NCBI RefSeq assembly: GCF_019703515.2
Contig: NC_059346.1
Coordinates: 15,655,001 to 15,719,000, forward strand
Direction: 5' to 3'
DNA: 64,000 bases
From: Myxocyprinus asiaticus
Taxonomy: Eukaryota > Chordata > Actinopteri > Cypriniformes > Catostomidae
Below, in pieces: positions 39,169 to 51,580 of the stretch; the first letter of the stretch is position 1; every line of letters starts with the position of its first letter. The translations under genes were made by a program, and so were the position numbers. The notes beneath the pieces are model-generated. The model was not told the origin of the DNA. It searched no databases and worked only from the letters and a program-made list of their open reading frames with translations.

Positions 39169-41115
39169 TGAAATAGTCTGACATAGTTTAAAACAGTCTC
39201 ACACACAGCTAAAACAGGCGGACATAGTTCTAACTGTTCTTACAATACACCATTAACTATTTTCCTCATAGATAAAGCAGCCAACGTTAAGGTACCTGAA
39301 ATCCCTAGCCACCATACACTAAGTCCATTCAAGTATACACTTACCACTCAACACTGGTTATGTGGAGGTGTTGTCTTGTTGTTTGTTTGTGTTTGTCTGC
39401 TGCTTCTGCCTATGTTCCACCGAACGTCAGCGCCCACATTTAGACCATTTCCTCTTGAAGTGGGGATATTAGGATCTTATGGGCAGAAGAATTATTTATT
39501 TCCACACGGAATGACTTCAATACAGGATCTACATGGATATTTACATCCAAGTTATTAAAACTAAGACACAGGCCAGCAGTCACTCTGGACATTCTTCAAA
39601 GTCATACATTTAAAGACTCTGCCAAGGAGTCTAGCTAAAACCTGCAGCTGCCTAATGTTGACCGTCGTGAGAACAGAGAGTTCTGTGGATGCACCAAGAC
39701 CCTCACCCCTAAAGGGCAGAGGTGATGGTCAGCATACAACCTCACATGACTATCGTCATTGTTCAAGACACACTGGATCTGAACTGTTGAATTTCTTAGC
39801 AGGACAGAAAACTAATGCTCTACTCATAACTCCAAATGTACAAAATTAGCTTTTCAAGTGTATACACATATCAGGATATCTCATCTTAATTCCAGGAACT
39901 TTGACACAAAGCATATACCTGTATTATTAGCTATAACGCTATCAGAAGACTTCATTGTATTGTTCTACACTGAACAATGCACAGCCTCTTTTTGATAGTA
40001 AAATTTTGTAGCCTGATGTAACCTTTAAAATATATGTAGTGATTTGTAATCACTTATAACTGACAAATTGATGAATATAATCTTTAATCTTGTTTTATTC
40101 ATGTCATTTTACTGGAATGGTAACCATTCATGACAAGCACATCATGTTTACTATCGTTTAGATTCTTTCTGCATTTCAGGAAAGTTTATGTTAATTAATT
40201 TTTGATATATTCAGTTGTATCCGAGATACATAAAATGCATGATTAAAACATGTACTTTTTGAGTGGGAAACGGGAGTCTTCACAGACAAAGACTCAATCA
40301 ACTTCAGAAGGAGGGACAGGGAGATGATCACATGGTATCGGAAAAGACACTTCTTACTGGCTCAAGATACCTTTGGTGTGCAGCAAACTTCAAAAGTACA
40401 AAGCCTCCCCACCTCGGACAAACCCTCTCTTTTCTTCTGCTCTCTTCATCCTCCACGCTCTTGCCCTCATGGCTCTTAGCCTTCTCCGGTACCCTTCTGT
40501 CTTCGCACAATGTAGAGTCCAGGAAAGCTTGGAACGCAAAGTTCCGAGGAAGCTTTTCTCCGTCTCTGCTCTATGACTCACACACGTGATGGGAGTCGTG
40601 AGTCTCCCTTGAGGGAGGCCTCGCTTCAAAGCCCCGCCTCATCATTCCAATCCACAATCTTAACAGAGGTCCAAAACATTGACGGAACAAACAGAACTTT
40701 CTACAAAGAGCCAAAGGACCAAAGCAACAAAAGGAAACGCAATTTCATCTCCAACTTTCGCTTAAAGTGCTGGTCTCTCTTTAATATAATATGAGTAACC
40801 CGATTGCAAATTGAGAATTAAATATCGATGGTTCTCAAGGCATTGTCTATAGATTCCATAAAGTTCAATTTCTCTGAACAGATCATAAAGATCATCCTTC
40901 TGTTACAGCTCACTCACCAACCTGTTGTTTATGTTTGTCTATATGTATTAGTTAGTTTGATGTTTTAGATTAGCAATAAAGTCTTGTTTGTATTCAAAGT
41001 TAATTTGACTGTGGTATATTTTGATAAATAAATCTCATCACTTGCTTTTTTAAAAAGATATGCTCTGAAGCTCAAACCATATCTAAACATTTTTGTGATA
41101 TTATTTTCAATAGCC
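39169..41115 (+). repeat. Right arm of the composite, LTR-like
   Basis: It starts tgaaatagtctgac after the polypurine tract. From about 39450 to 40575 it is the inverted partner of pieces between 35045 and 29965. It holds aataaa at 40975-40980 followed by 'gtcttgtttgtattc', fitting an LTR polyadenylation site. The arm is cut at 41116 by the hAT insertion and continues at 46382-46715. Confidence 0.65.
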
Positions 41116-42921
41116 ATGAGAATTAAGGGTGCTCCGACCAACTGGCCGCCGATCGCTATCGGCCGATAATCGTTTTAAATAGTTTGATCGGTGGTCTCTA
41201 TAAAGGCAGATCAGAAGAGCCAATCAGTTGATGTAGAACTCATGAGACAATTCTTCTACGTGCAGCTAAAATGTCTTTACTATATTCAGCGGTCTGGCAG
41301 TTCTACCAGGTGTCTGAAAAAGACAATAAATTTGCAATTTGCAACGTATGTCCCATGAGGCGGAAAGCACCAAAAACATTTCAACACCACCAACCTCATC
41401 AGAAATTTGAAGGTTAGTCACGTAAAGGAATATGAGCTGTTTTCAAAGCTAACTAGCACTAGGGCAGAGTGAGAACGGGACTGTTTAGCAGCTCAGGCTC
41501 CACTTACATCTCTGTCGGTAACAGAGACATTGCAACAACATCAACCCTACAGCAAGGACAGCAAGAAACAAAAAGAAATATCAGCCAAAATAATGGAATT
41601 CATATGCCTTGATCACCAGCCGCTGTCTATTGTGGAAGATGAAGGGTTCCGGCGTTTCATGTCCTACTTGGTTCACGCTACACTCTGCCAGGGCGTAAAT
41701 ATTTCACTGATGTATGCCTGCCGCAGTTATACCAAACAGTGTTTACACATGTCGACAGCCTTATGAAGGACAACATCACATCAATCAATTTCACAAGTGA
41801 CATTTGGAGTTCAAGTGTATGTCCCATGTCCAAGTTGAGCCTAACTGCGCAGTTTATTAATCAAAACTTCGAAATACATAAAGTTGTTCTTCATTCTCAA
41901 GAGTTTTCAGGGTCACACACCGTGAAGGCTCTTGCTTCCGCATTCAGCGACATGTTTCGAGCATGGGGAATCCCGAAGGAAAAAGTGCACGTTATTCTAA
42001 GGGATAATGCCAAGAACATGGTGAAGGCCATGAGGGATGCGCATCTACCCAGCCTGCTGTGCATGGCTCATACACTCCAGCTCGTCGTGGCCAAAGGAGT
42101 TTTGTCACAACGCAGCATCGCTGATATAATAGCCTCTGGAAGATGGATCGGTCATTTCAAACACTCCCAGCTTACCTACTCCCAACTTCAAAGTATTCAG
42201 AAACAACTTAGCCAGCCTATCAAGAGGCTACAGCAAGATGTACCTACCAGGTGGAACAGTACTGAATATATGCTACAGAGTCTGCTGGAACAGAAACGTG
42301 CCCTGTGTGCTTATGGAGCTGACTATGACTTGCCTTCCATGTTCACTGGCAGCCAGTGGAAATTGGTGGAAAACATGATTTCTCTACTCACCCCATTTGA
42401 AGAGCTCATGCAACAGATCAGCTCATCAACTGCATCGGCTGCAGATGTTATACCATCAGAGCTTTAACTCGTCTTCTTGAGAAAACAGTAGAGACTGACC
42501 ATGGTGTAAAAACTTTGAACGCCAAGTTGTTGGAAGCGGTCAAGAACAGATTCAGTGACATTGAATCTGAGCGCTTGTATACCATCGCTACAGTGCTCGA
42601 TCCGAGGTGAGAAAACTTAATTCCCACATTCTTCACATTCCTGTGTGTGTGTGCGTGTGTGTGTGTCCAGCTGGAATAACAGGGTTCAAAACAGTGCTAC
42701 TATGAATGCAAACTTTAATACAGTGAAAAAAACACTCTAGTAGCATAACATAAATATATATAAATAAATAAATACAAATTTCCAACATTTTTTGAATGTC
42801 CATTCAAAAAGTAGTTCGTTAATTTACTTGATGAACTTTCACCTTTTGCTGAACCTTTATGCTTCGCAGAGCTAATGTGTGCTTCTAAATCACTTGCACC
42901 TTTATTAGCAACTGACACATA

Positions 42922-44504
42922 CAGGTGCATCTCAATAAATTAGAATGTCGTGGAAAAGTTCATTTATTTCAGTAATTCAACTCAAATTGTGAAACTCGTG
43001 TATTAAATAAATTCAATGCACACAGACTGAAGTAGTTTAAGTCTTTGGTTCTTTTAATTGTGATGATTTTGGCTCACATTTAACAAAAACCCACCAATTC
43101 ACTATCTCAAAAAATTAGAATACATCATAAAACCAATAAAAAAAATTGTTTTAGTGAATTGTTGGCCTTCTGGAAATTATGTTCATTTACTGTATATGTA
43201 CTCAATACTTGGTAGGAGCTCCTTTTGCTTTAATTACTGCCTCAATTCGGCGTGGCATGCAGGTGATCAGTTTGTGGCACTGCTGAGGTGGTATGGAAGC
43301 CCAAGTTTCTTTGACAGTGGCCTTCAGCTCATCTGCATTTTTTGGTCTCTTGTTTCTCATTTTCCTCTTGACAATACCCATAGATTCTCTATGGGGTTCA
43401 GGTCTGGTGAGTTTGCTGGCCAGTCAAGCACACCAACACCATGGTCATTTAACCAACTTTTGGTGCTTTTGGCAGTGTGGGCAGGTGCCAAATCCTGCTG
43501 GAAAATGAAATCAGCATCTTTAAAAAGCTGGTCAGCAGAAGGAAGCATGAAGTGCTCCAAAATTTCTTGGTAAACGGGTGCAGTGACTTTGGTTTTCAAA
43601 AAACACAATGGACCAACACCAGCAGATGACATTGCACCCCAAATCATCACAGACTGTGGAAACTTAACACTGGACTTCAAGCAACTTGGGCTATGAGCTT
43701 ATCCACCCTTCCTCCAGACTCTAGGACCTTGGTTTCCAAATGAAATACAAAACTTGCTCTCATCTGAAAAGAGGACTTTGGACCACTGGGCAACAGTCCA
43801 GTTCTTCTTCTCCTTAGCCCAGGTAAGACACCTCTGATGTTGTCTGTGGTTCAAGAGTGGCTTAACAAGAGGAATACAACAACTGTAACCAAATTCCTTG
43901 ACACGTCTGTGTGTGGTGGCTCTTGATGCCTTGACCCCAGCCTCAGTCCATTCCTTGTGAAGTTCACCCAAATTCTTGAATCGATTTTGCTTGACAATTC
44001 TCATAAGGCTGTGGTTCTCTCGGTTGGTTGTGCATCTTTTTCTTCCACACTTTTTCCTTCCACTCAACTTTCTATTAACATGCTTGGATACAGCACTCTG
44101 TGAACAGCCAGCTTCTTTGGCAATGAATGTTTGTGGCTTACCCTCCTTGTGAAGGGTGTCAATGATTGTCTTCTGGACAACTGTCAGATCAGCAGTCTTC
44201 CCCATGATTGTGTAGCCTAGTGAACCAAACTGAGAGACCATTTTGAAGGCTCAGGAAACCTTTGCAGGTGTTTTGAGTTGATTAGCTGATTGGCATGTTA
44301 CCATATTCTAATTTTTTGATTTAGTGAATTGGTGGGTTTTTGTTAAATGTGAGCCAAAATCATCACAATTAAAAGAACCAAAGACTTAAACTACTTCAGT
44401 CTGTGTGCATTGAATTTATTTAATACACGAGTTTCACAATTTGAGTTGAATTACTGAAATAAATGAACTTTTCCACGACATTCTAATTTATTGAGATGCA
44501 CCTG
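42922..44504 (-). mobile_element. Tc1-like transposon ('caggtgcatctcaataaatt' family), copy 1
   Basis: The 1583-bp element has TA at 42920-42921 and 44505-44506 and long inverted ends of about 200 bp. It is very similar to the copy at 53542-55119 in opposite orientation. Confidence 0.93.
43202..44241 (-). pseudogene. Tc1-like transposase, one stop and one frameshift
   Basis: It is collinear with the open 346-codon frame of copy 2. Glu181 has become a stop codon near 43696. One G is missing in the codon run after ENLW near 43380, shifting the frame just past the catalytic Glu. The three catalytic acidic residues are still encoded. Confidence 0.9.
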
Positions 44505-46715
44505 TAAGTGCCAGCTTTACATGTCATACATTCTGCTTCCCACGGATCTCGACCTGGACGAAAGCATGGGAATTTTTTGTGCAAATCTTCTGTAAATTTG
44601 CACTGTCGTTTGGGCATTGTTTCATTTACTGTCAAGCAACTGTTTGATGCAGAACACAACAGCGCTTTGCGCATTCGTGGAGAGATTGACAAGCAGGAAT
44701 TTGGCCAATAGTTGATGCAAGCATCTTATAATTGATCAATTGGTGTGCGAGAAGGCGGGACTTGCAAAGAGGGGTTAAAGCAATGCAAATATGCGTGCAC
44801 ACACAATGAAGTATTAGGCCAGATGCACATCAATGCAACTAAAGCCGAATCCCGGACATTTAGGCAAATTTTAAGGTCCGAAAAAGAGGACATGTCTGGG
44901 AAATAGAGGACATATGGTCACCCTATTTTCTAGAATGGAGCAACTGTAACTTAACCCAATTTCCCCTTGGCGATCAATAAATTATTTCTGATTGATTTTT
45001 TTTTTCATGTTTTGTTTTTCTTGTTAATAAAAAGGTATAAAGACAGATATTTCCCTGACACACTCAATCCCCAGATATGTGGGCTGCTTTCTGATGTCCT
45101 GGCCACTTGACTGGAGTAGCAGTATGGTGAGGCGAGTTTGGCAGCTAGCGGCTCCGAGCCCACAGAGAAAGTACCAGGAGCTGGCTCCTTGCATGCTATG
45201 TATGTTGAGTTGTTGGATGAAGATGGGGAACATGGTGGTAGTGACATCAGCAGCTCAACATCATCGCAGATTAACCTCTACCTATCGGAGCCAGTTATCC
45301 CACGGAGCGGACAGCAACTTGTTTTTTGGCAGGACAATAAAAGCCGTTTTCCTGCTCTCTCACAAGCATCAGGAGCCTACCTCTGTGCACCGTGCACAAG
45401 TGTAGATTGTGAGTGACTTTTTAGCACAGCAGGGAATACTGTAGATGAGAAGAGGAACAAGCTGTCTGCCAAAAATTCAGAGATGCTTATATTTATAAAG
45501 AAAAATCTGCCATTGATGCTTTAGTTGTAAGCTTTGGGAGATAGGAATCTACTTATCTCTATCCCCCTCTCTACTTCTCTACCCCACTCTCCCTCTCTCT
45601 ACTCCTCTCTACCCCTCTTAAAGCCCACAAAAACTCCCTGAGCTTTCCAGAACAAAAAGCGGCTACTCAAGAGTTTATCATTGACTCATGTTGCAAAAGC
45701 CATCATGACAGTGCAGCTGCGGCTCTGTTGGTGTCAGCTGCATTTCTTGACATCCCAAGAGATGTGAACTTGCAATGGGCCTGGCTTGTTAGGCCTGCCC
45801 TGTGAAGTGAGTTAAAGTGACAAATAGATAGATACAGATATGGAGGTGTAAGTTTTTTGTTTTGTTTTTTTCTTGTTGTGCACTTTATTGCCTGTGGTCC
45901 TTTATCTCCTAAATGCAGAGAAAAATTGAGGGCTGACTGACTTGAAACAATATTTTGGCTATAGCCTATTTTGTTGCAGTTTTTATAGTCTAAAGCTGAA
46001 GTAAATTTATAAAGACATTGTTTGTTCTGTTTTTGTAATTTATTCCATAGGAAAGCTATATTTGTTAAGCTCTAAGCTGTTCTTAATAATCAAGCATAGG
46101 CTGCTATGTTTTAAGCTGTGTCTCTAAGAGAGGGAGTGGAATATGTTGTACATGTTTCCTGCCAATAAATAAACAGATGTCAATTCATGATATTTTATCA
46201 TCTCCTTATTTTAATACTTAATGTATATTGTTGTTAAGAATAGTTAAATAAATACTGTAAATAATGCTACTTGATAAACAGAAGGCTTCAAATAGACCCC
46301 GTGATCGGTATCGGCCGATACTGCTTCCAGCAATCAGTGATCGGCCCCAAAAATCCTGATCGGAGCAACCTTAATGAGAATAGTATTACTCTAAAGAGTT
46401 CACAGCTGCGTCATATCAACTCTGGCTGAGTGATAAGATGTATACTGTAATTCTTTCAATGAGTGAATTAATCATAATTCCCTTAAGCTAATTTCGTACA
46501 TATTACTTGTGATCGGATACAATAAGTCTGTTGTACATTTTAAATGGTGGAGAATCTTTATTCAGATTTCTAATCTGATTATTTGTCATTTATCCTTCTT
46601 ATAATGGAGGTCGAACATGGCTAATTCCATTATACAATTTCTACATATTATTGGTGAAGGTACGCAGGCACTTTAATACATACCGTGTACATTTACACTA
46701 CTAAATTTCCCTACA

Positions 46716-48055
46716 CACACTTCAATACAAGAATAGATAGTCAGATTTCTCTCACATGTTCAAAGCATAAAACCATCACCAGCACCAGTTCTAAAATTAC
46801 ATACAATCACTCTCAACAAACCTGAGAGCATGTTAAAAATAAAGTCAACATAACCATGACTGTATTACAAAATAATGAATCACCAGTCGAAAACTGACTG
46901 TAGCTGCAGAACTTTCTAACTGAACTGCAGAATGCTTCTAAATGAAACATAATGAAGGCATTTTTTTCTTCACTGATAACAAGAAAGTGTTTGTTTTCCT
47001 CATGACTGACCCAGATTATCTAGCCTCATTATTCTCTGTCAGTGAAGGATGCTTATAATGTGATATCCCCTCTAGTGCCTCCCAATACTTCCACAGTGTG
47101 CGCATACACACAGAGAGAGTTGTATTACAATGGCTGCAACTCTGTAAGGGCTGGCTAAAAAAACAAATACACACACCTTAAGCACTGCAGCAGATAGTGA
47201 CATCTGAAGCACCTTTTCCTGCATTGCAATGTAGGGTGATTCTAAGATCAACATTCCTCTCTAGTTCTCTGTCTATCCATACATATACGGAGAGACATAA
47301 TTTCCCTGCAATATTTCACAGCATTGTTATGCAAGTACTGTAATAACAGGAAATTCAGCCTACATTTTAAGAACCTACAGAAGAACCTAATGTTCAGCTG
47401 GTTCCATAACTCATTATAAAGCAAATACTTCAGGTCCTGGGTGCCTATTGGCCAAAGCAGCATTTCAGTTATGATAAAAATGTTCGATATAATAACAGCA
47501 ATAAGATATACCGCACATAGAAAGACATTCAGTCAGGGAATTGTAGGGGAAGAATGGCACTTAAATTTATTTAATAAATTAATGATTTAATGGAAATTTG
47601 GGCTGTTAATATTGTATTTATATTAAGTTTTATACTGTATACATCAAAGTTTTATATAGACAATAAGATGCCATGCTATACTGTGAAAATAGTCTTGACT
47701 AAAGAGTGGCTACACGTCGTGCCAAAAAAACAACCTTTAGCAGTGACCATATTCATAATGAATTATGGTCCCTTGTACCTTATTTCTTAAGCTTGCCTGC
47801 TCACCACTATTCCTTAACTAGAATGTCCTTAAATTTGCCTCAAAACTCATATAATGTCAAGGCAGTCCTCATGTGGCATTGCTAATGCAGACTGTTTCAA
47901 AAAGAGGTTAAACTCGCACTCTTCCGAGGGCTGGAACACCAGGAGCTAATCCAAGCCTTAAAGCTCAACAGTGGGAGCAATTTTGATGAACAGCTCCCTC
48001 TGAGAATTAATCTGACAGAGAAGAATCTGTCAAAATCATTCTCCAATGCTCCATC
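46716..48055. other. Intron 6b stretch, no gene recognised
   Basis: Mostly AT-rich. Positions 47880-48056 are less AT-rich and open on the minus strand, but the translation resembles nothing I know. It may be a repeat. Confidence 0.4.
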
Positions 48056-48058
48056 ATA

Positions 48059-48060
48059 AA

Positions 48061-48099
<39 letters not shown>
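48059..48099. repeat. (TG)n(TA)n microsatellite
   Basis: TG run followed by TA run. Confidence 0.95.
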
Positions 48100-48512
48100 C
48101 CCCTGCAGTAAAATCCATGACTGTTCTTTTTAGCAAAAATCTCACACCAGCATGGCTTCACATTGCTACAGCAAAGAATCTAAAAAATACATAGTAACAT
48201 AGTAACTGTAAAGAAATTGAAATCAAAATAGAAGTTTTGTGGCCTTTAGTCCATGTGTATTAGATTTGAGGCCGTTTATATGCTGGCGTACTCCTAAACG
48301 TTGACAACATTATCTTTTAGCAGATTATACGCATTTCAAATTTGCAGTATTTCTATTCTGAGAAAATGGACCAAAAATATTGATGAAGCATCTTAACTCA
48401 CAGGCATATCCAAATTTTTGCCCAATCAAATGTGAATCACATCTGTGATGGAACTAAACCCTACTAGCTATTTTTAAAATAAAGGACAAACCCTTCGATA
48501 TGTCCCGACTAA

Positions 48513-49088
48513 GGCCACATCCACACTTTTTCCATTAAAACTGAGGTGTTTTTGACAGCGAAAATTTAGCTTTTCGAAAACACTCTCCCTGGCGGATACA
48601 TTTTAAAATGCAGTCTTCACATTGTAATGTGGATAGGGAAAATGGAGATAACTGAAAACAATGACGTATTTGTTGTCATGTGATGCAGTCATGTGACTGA
48701 TTCAATCCAAATAAATCAAGATGGTTGCCTATGTTGTAGCAGCATTATTGTGCCTGCTCTTTGATAGCATTGTTAATGATAAATGTTACATTGTACGATC
48801 TTCATCATACATACAGTGCATTCAGAAAGTATTCAGACCACTTCATTTTTTTCACATTTTGTTTTGTTGCAGCCTTACGCTAAAATGCTTTAAAGTATTT
48901 TTTTCAACATCAATCTACCCCATAATGACAAAGAAAAAAACAGATTTGTGATAACTATGCAAATGTATTACAAAGAAAAACTGAAATATCAGTGTGGACA
49001 AGCAACTTTTGGAAAATGCTTAAACGGAGAGCGTTTCGAAAATGAAAACGCCATTTTCAAATGTATCCGGATTAATGTGGATGTAGCC
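48513..49088. mobile_element. Harbinger-like foldback MITE (TAA target) with nested Tc1 end
   Basis: The ends ggccacatccacac and 'gtggatgtagcc' are inverted, with TAA at 48510-48512 and 49089-49091. Inner sequences 'cttttcgaaaacactctccc' and 'gagagcgtttcgaaaatgaa' are also mirrored. A Tc1 fragment at 48814-48992 sits inside. Confidence 0.75.
48814..48992. mobile_element. One-ended fragment of the 20.4-kb-type Tc1
   Basis: It reads 'cagtgcattcagaaagtatt' and continues collinear with 20398-20580 ('gttgcagccttacgctaaaatgc'). It lacks the other end and any transposase. Confidence 0.85.
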
Positions 49089-49290
49089 TAAATGCCTTGT
49101 TTCAAAAGGAAACGTCAACACAGGACAGAAAACTGCGATCATCAAGCGATTTCATGGATTCTTTGAAATGCAAGTGCATATACTGTAGCAAAAGCATGTG
49201 TTTCTATTTGTATATGTAACTGGTCCTGTGCTCTTTAAGAGGGCAGATGCATTTATGAGAGCATTTACGAATGTCTGTATGTGTGCACAG

Positions 49291-49438
49291 GATCTCTGCT
49301 CTTTTGGCAGTGGCATTCCTGTCATGCTCACTCAGATTCCCGCTGTGGAGGAGCGCGTGCTACAGGCCACAACTCAAAAGGTCAGTCCAGTGTGGGTAGA
49401 CACTGATACCGGGAAACTAGTGTGTTGGTACTGCCAGG
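49291..49438 (+). CDS. Exon-like segment of unknown identity, plus strand
   Basis: This 148-nt segment is flanked by 'gtatgtgtgcacag' and donor GTAAAG. It encodes 49 residues, starting DLCSFGSGIPVMLTQIPAVE and ending LVCWYCQG. The phrase VSPVWVDTDTGKLVCWYC recalls a beta-propeller-like repeat, but I cannot name a family. It lies opposite to camk2b inside the 6b-7 intron. Composition is clearly less AT-rich than its surroundings. It may be a captured exon, part of a retrocopy or a nested gene; no partner exon was found. Confidence 0.4.
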
Positions 49439-49553
49439 GTAAAGTACGTACCACTGCAACACTGTTTGCCTGCTGTGGATTTTAGAAATATCATTGTTGC
49501 TTTGTCTGTATCTACTGGATGTTGCTACATTGACATTATGTACAAAGTTCTAA

Positions 49554-49811
49554 ATGGACAGTTCACCCAAAAATTAAAATTCTGTCTTCATGCACTCACT
49601 CTCATGTTGTTCCAAACACGTATGGCTTACTTTTTTCCGTTGAACACGAGCTTCAGTCACCATTCACTTTCATTATATAGATAAAAGATGCAATGAAACT
49701 GAATGGTAAATTGAGACGTCCTATTAAAGAGAGCAAGTCACAGGGGTTTGGAACAACATTAGAGTAAGTAAATGACAGAATTTAAATGTTTGTGTGAACT
49801 ATCCCTTTAAT
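49554..49811. repeat. Cyprinid repeat, near full length
   Basis: It starts aatggacagttcacccaaaa and ends 'tgtgaactatccctttaa', with the usual foldback core ('caccattcactttcatt' / 'gaaactgaatggta'). Confidence 0.75.
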
Positions 49812-50928
49812 CCAAATGTATATTGGGTGAATGTACTACAGATTCAATCATATCGAAGCACCTTGTGGTCACACATTTGTTGAAATAAACATGAATTTAA
49901 TTTAGCATGTTTTGTACAAACTCAAAGCGAAACTTATATATATATATCTTATATATAACTAAAATGTTATATTACACATAACCTTTTTCTGACAAACGGA
50001 CTTGTGCAGAGACACATTAAATATATAAAAGTCATAATCAAACCACAAATGCATGCATGTACAAAACAAACAAGCAAACCATGGTCAGAAAAATTAACAA
50101 GAAAAAACAAAAGGATTTGACTTTCTACAAAGAGAAAAACACGTGCAGCATGCATTTAGCATTTTGTAAGTGTTTTTTTTTTGTAAGTATCACCCTCTTC
50201 ACTGACAAATCGGTAATACAAATCACTAAGCACTAATTATGGCTGAGAAGCTTAAGTTCATCTGAAAAGGTTAAGTAAGATTCTTAAGCATCCTAGGCTA
50301 GAGTTTGGCCAGTACACACTACAATACATGCTAGGTAGCATGACATCAACTGAATTATGTCAAGGGACCACACTTCTGAGAAGCACACTGCATGTTAGAG
50401 AAGGTCAGAGGTCAGAGAGGAGCCATAAAATGGCATTGCAGTGCACTCAAACCTGGACATGACAACTGGTCTAGGACAAACACCCTGATGCCTACACTGA
50501 CTCTCTGGACTTTAGAAGGGTTTATGGGGAATTGCAATTAAAATAGAAGTCAATAAGAGCAATTTAGAAAGTAAGAGTTTTTTTATGATTCAATTTGGTC
50601 TACTTCTATTTCTTATACTCTACAATAAGACTATTTAGTGGAAGTTCTCTTAAAACACGATATTTTTAGGACCATGACAAGGAGATGTCTTTTACTGAAA
50701 AATAAAAATTAGCAACAAACATCCACTGTTGTAATAGACTGCAGAGAATTACTTTGCAACAAATTTAGAACCACTTTAAAATGTTCTGTAGTTCCAATAA
50801 ATTCTTGAACTCTTTCCAATTGGTGTAGTCTTACCTGAACATTCATGACACCCACACACAGCAACACATACCTTGCACTATCACTGTACGAAATCGGACT
50901 GACCTCCAATAAAGCTGTTAAGGTTGTA
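49812..50928. other. Intron 6b stretch, nothing recognised
   Basis: No coding or transposon signal that I can support; a short TA run lies near 49940. Confidence 0.45.
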
Positions 50929-51391
50929 GTCCAAAAACCAGGAAGAGAATTTGCCATGGGTTCCCTCTAGATTTTCATAATGGGGTTTTTCAACTTATGA
51001 AGAAAATAAGGTCTGTGGTAAATAATTACTTGACGACACGTGGAGGTTTTGTTCTTAAACACAGTAAATTACACACATATACCTCAAACTTTGAATTTTG
51101 AAGCCGTATTGAATTACAAACGTTTTTTAATACACAGCGGCTTCAACATTCACGTTTGAGGTATGACTGTGTATAATTTATGTTTTAGATCAAAACGTCC
51201 ACATATCGTCAAGTAATGTTTACCACAGATGTTATTTTACTTTAAAAAATAAAATAAAAATAATAATAATAATAATAATAATAATATATATATATATATA
51301 TTTTTTTTTTATTACTTTTTTTAAAAACCCCAAGGAAAATCCAGATGGAACCCATGGCGAATTAGACTTCCAGTTTCACCTACAAATTGAC
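50929..51391. mobile_element. Foldback element just downstream of exon 6b
   Basis: The left arm ('gaatttgccatgggttccctct', 'tctgtggtaaataattacttgacga', 'acctcaaactttgaattttgaagccg') is mirrored by the right arm ('cggcttcaacattcacgtttgaggt', 'cgtcaagtaatgtttaccacaga', 'gatggaacccatggcgaatt'). Arms are about 200 bp. (AAT)n and (TA)n runs lie at 51258-51300. It is 190 bp from the exon 6b donor. Confidence 0.75.
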
Positions 51392-51580
51392 ATCACAGCT
51401 GAACAGCTCTATACAATTCGGAGTTCTGTTAAGCAACATTTTATCAGCGAAACAAAAATATACCTTCAAATCCACACAGTGATAGGCACATATTTTTCGC
51501 TGACTAAATACGTACGTTTTATGAGCACACAAATGTTCACACACTTTAAGGACAGCGATGACATGACACTTGTCACTTAC

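Larger units (their letters stand above)
42715..44692 (-). pseudogene. Zinc-finger-like transposon ORF split by a Tc1
   Basis: Two antisense frames, 44692-44507 and 42919-42715, run up to the two edges of the Tc1 insertion. With the TA duplication counted once they stay in the same frame. The right part holds MPKRQCKFTEDLHKKF and CMTCKAG; the left part holds SVANKGASDLEAHISSAKHK. Spacing of CxxC and a later HxxxxxH suggests one zinc finger of the type seen at the N-terminus of fish transposon proteins. It lies in the apparent intron of the hAT transposase. Confidence 0.6.
41271..45416 (+). pseudogene. hAT transposase (BED-type), split and frameshifted
   Basis: ATG at 41271 opens a BED-finger-like part (VWQFY, then CNVCP). 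The core at 41739-42467 is open and includes NFTSDIWSS, LRDNAKNMVKAM, MAHTLQLVV and VPTRWNST, the hAT catalytic-domain landmarks. After a frame change it reads to TVLDPR at about 42606, directly followed by a GTGAGA donor-like site. The C-terminal dimerisation region reappears at about 45260-45410 (FWQDNKSRFPALSQ, YLCAP). Frameshifts in the N-terminal half and the long interruption make it non-functional. Confidence 0.82.
41124..46373 (+). mobile_element. hAT transposon with 8-bp target duplication
   Basis: atgagaat is duplicated exactly at 41116-41123 and 46374-46381. The ends are taagggtgctccgacca and 'tgatcggagcaacctta', followed inward by 'atcggccgat' motifs on both sides. The 5250 bp include a broken transposase, an antisense zinc-finger-like frame and a nested Tc1 at 42922-44504. 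Confidence 0.92.
29751..46715. mobile_element. 17-kb nested composite with inverted LTR-like arms
   Basis: The outer ends are mirror images: tgtagggaaattt at 29751 and aaatttccctaca ending at 46715. Long inverted matches link 29751-29930 with 46540-46715, 29965-30417 with 40110-40575, 31495-31762 with 39650-39910, 34212-34307 with 39555-39655, and 34946-35045 with 39450-39560. The right arm has a polyadenylation signal, aataaa, at 40975. Between the arms lie the gag-like remnant and the promoter-like stretch. Two LTR-type elements in opposite orientation, one element with an inverted LTR, or a DIRS-like element with inverted repeats are all possible. Confidence 0.75.

Noticed and set aside
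42456..42636. Minus-strand open frame inside the hAT
   Set aside because: It is the shadow of the transposase coding strand.
47880..48056. Coding exon in a less AT-rich patch
   Set aside because: Open on one frame only by chance length; no splice pair and no recognisable protein.
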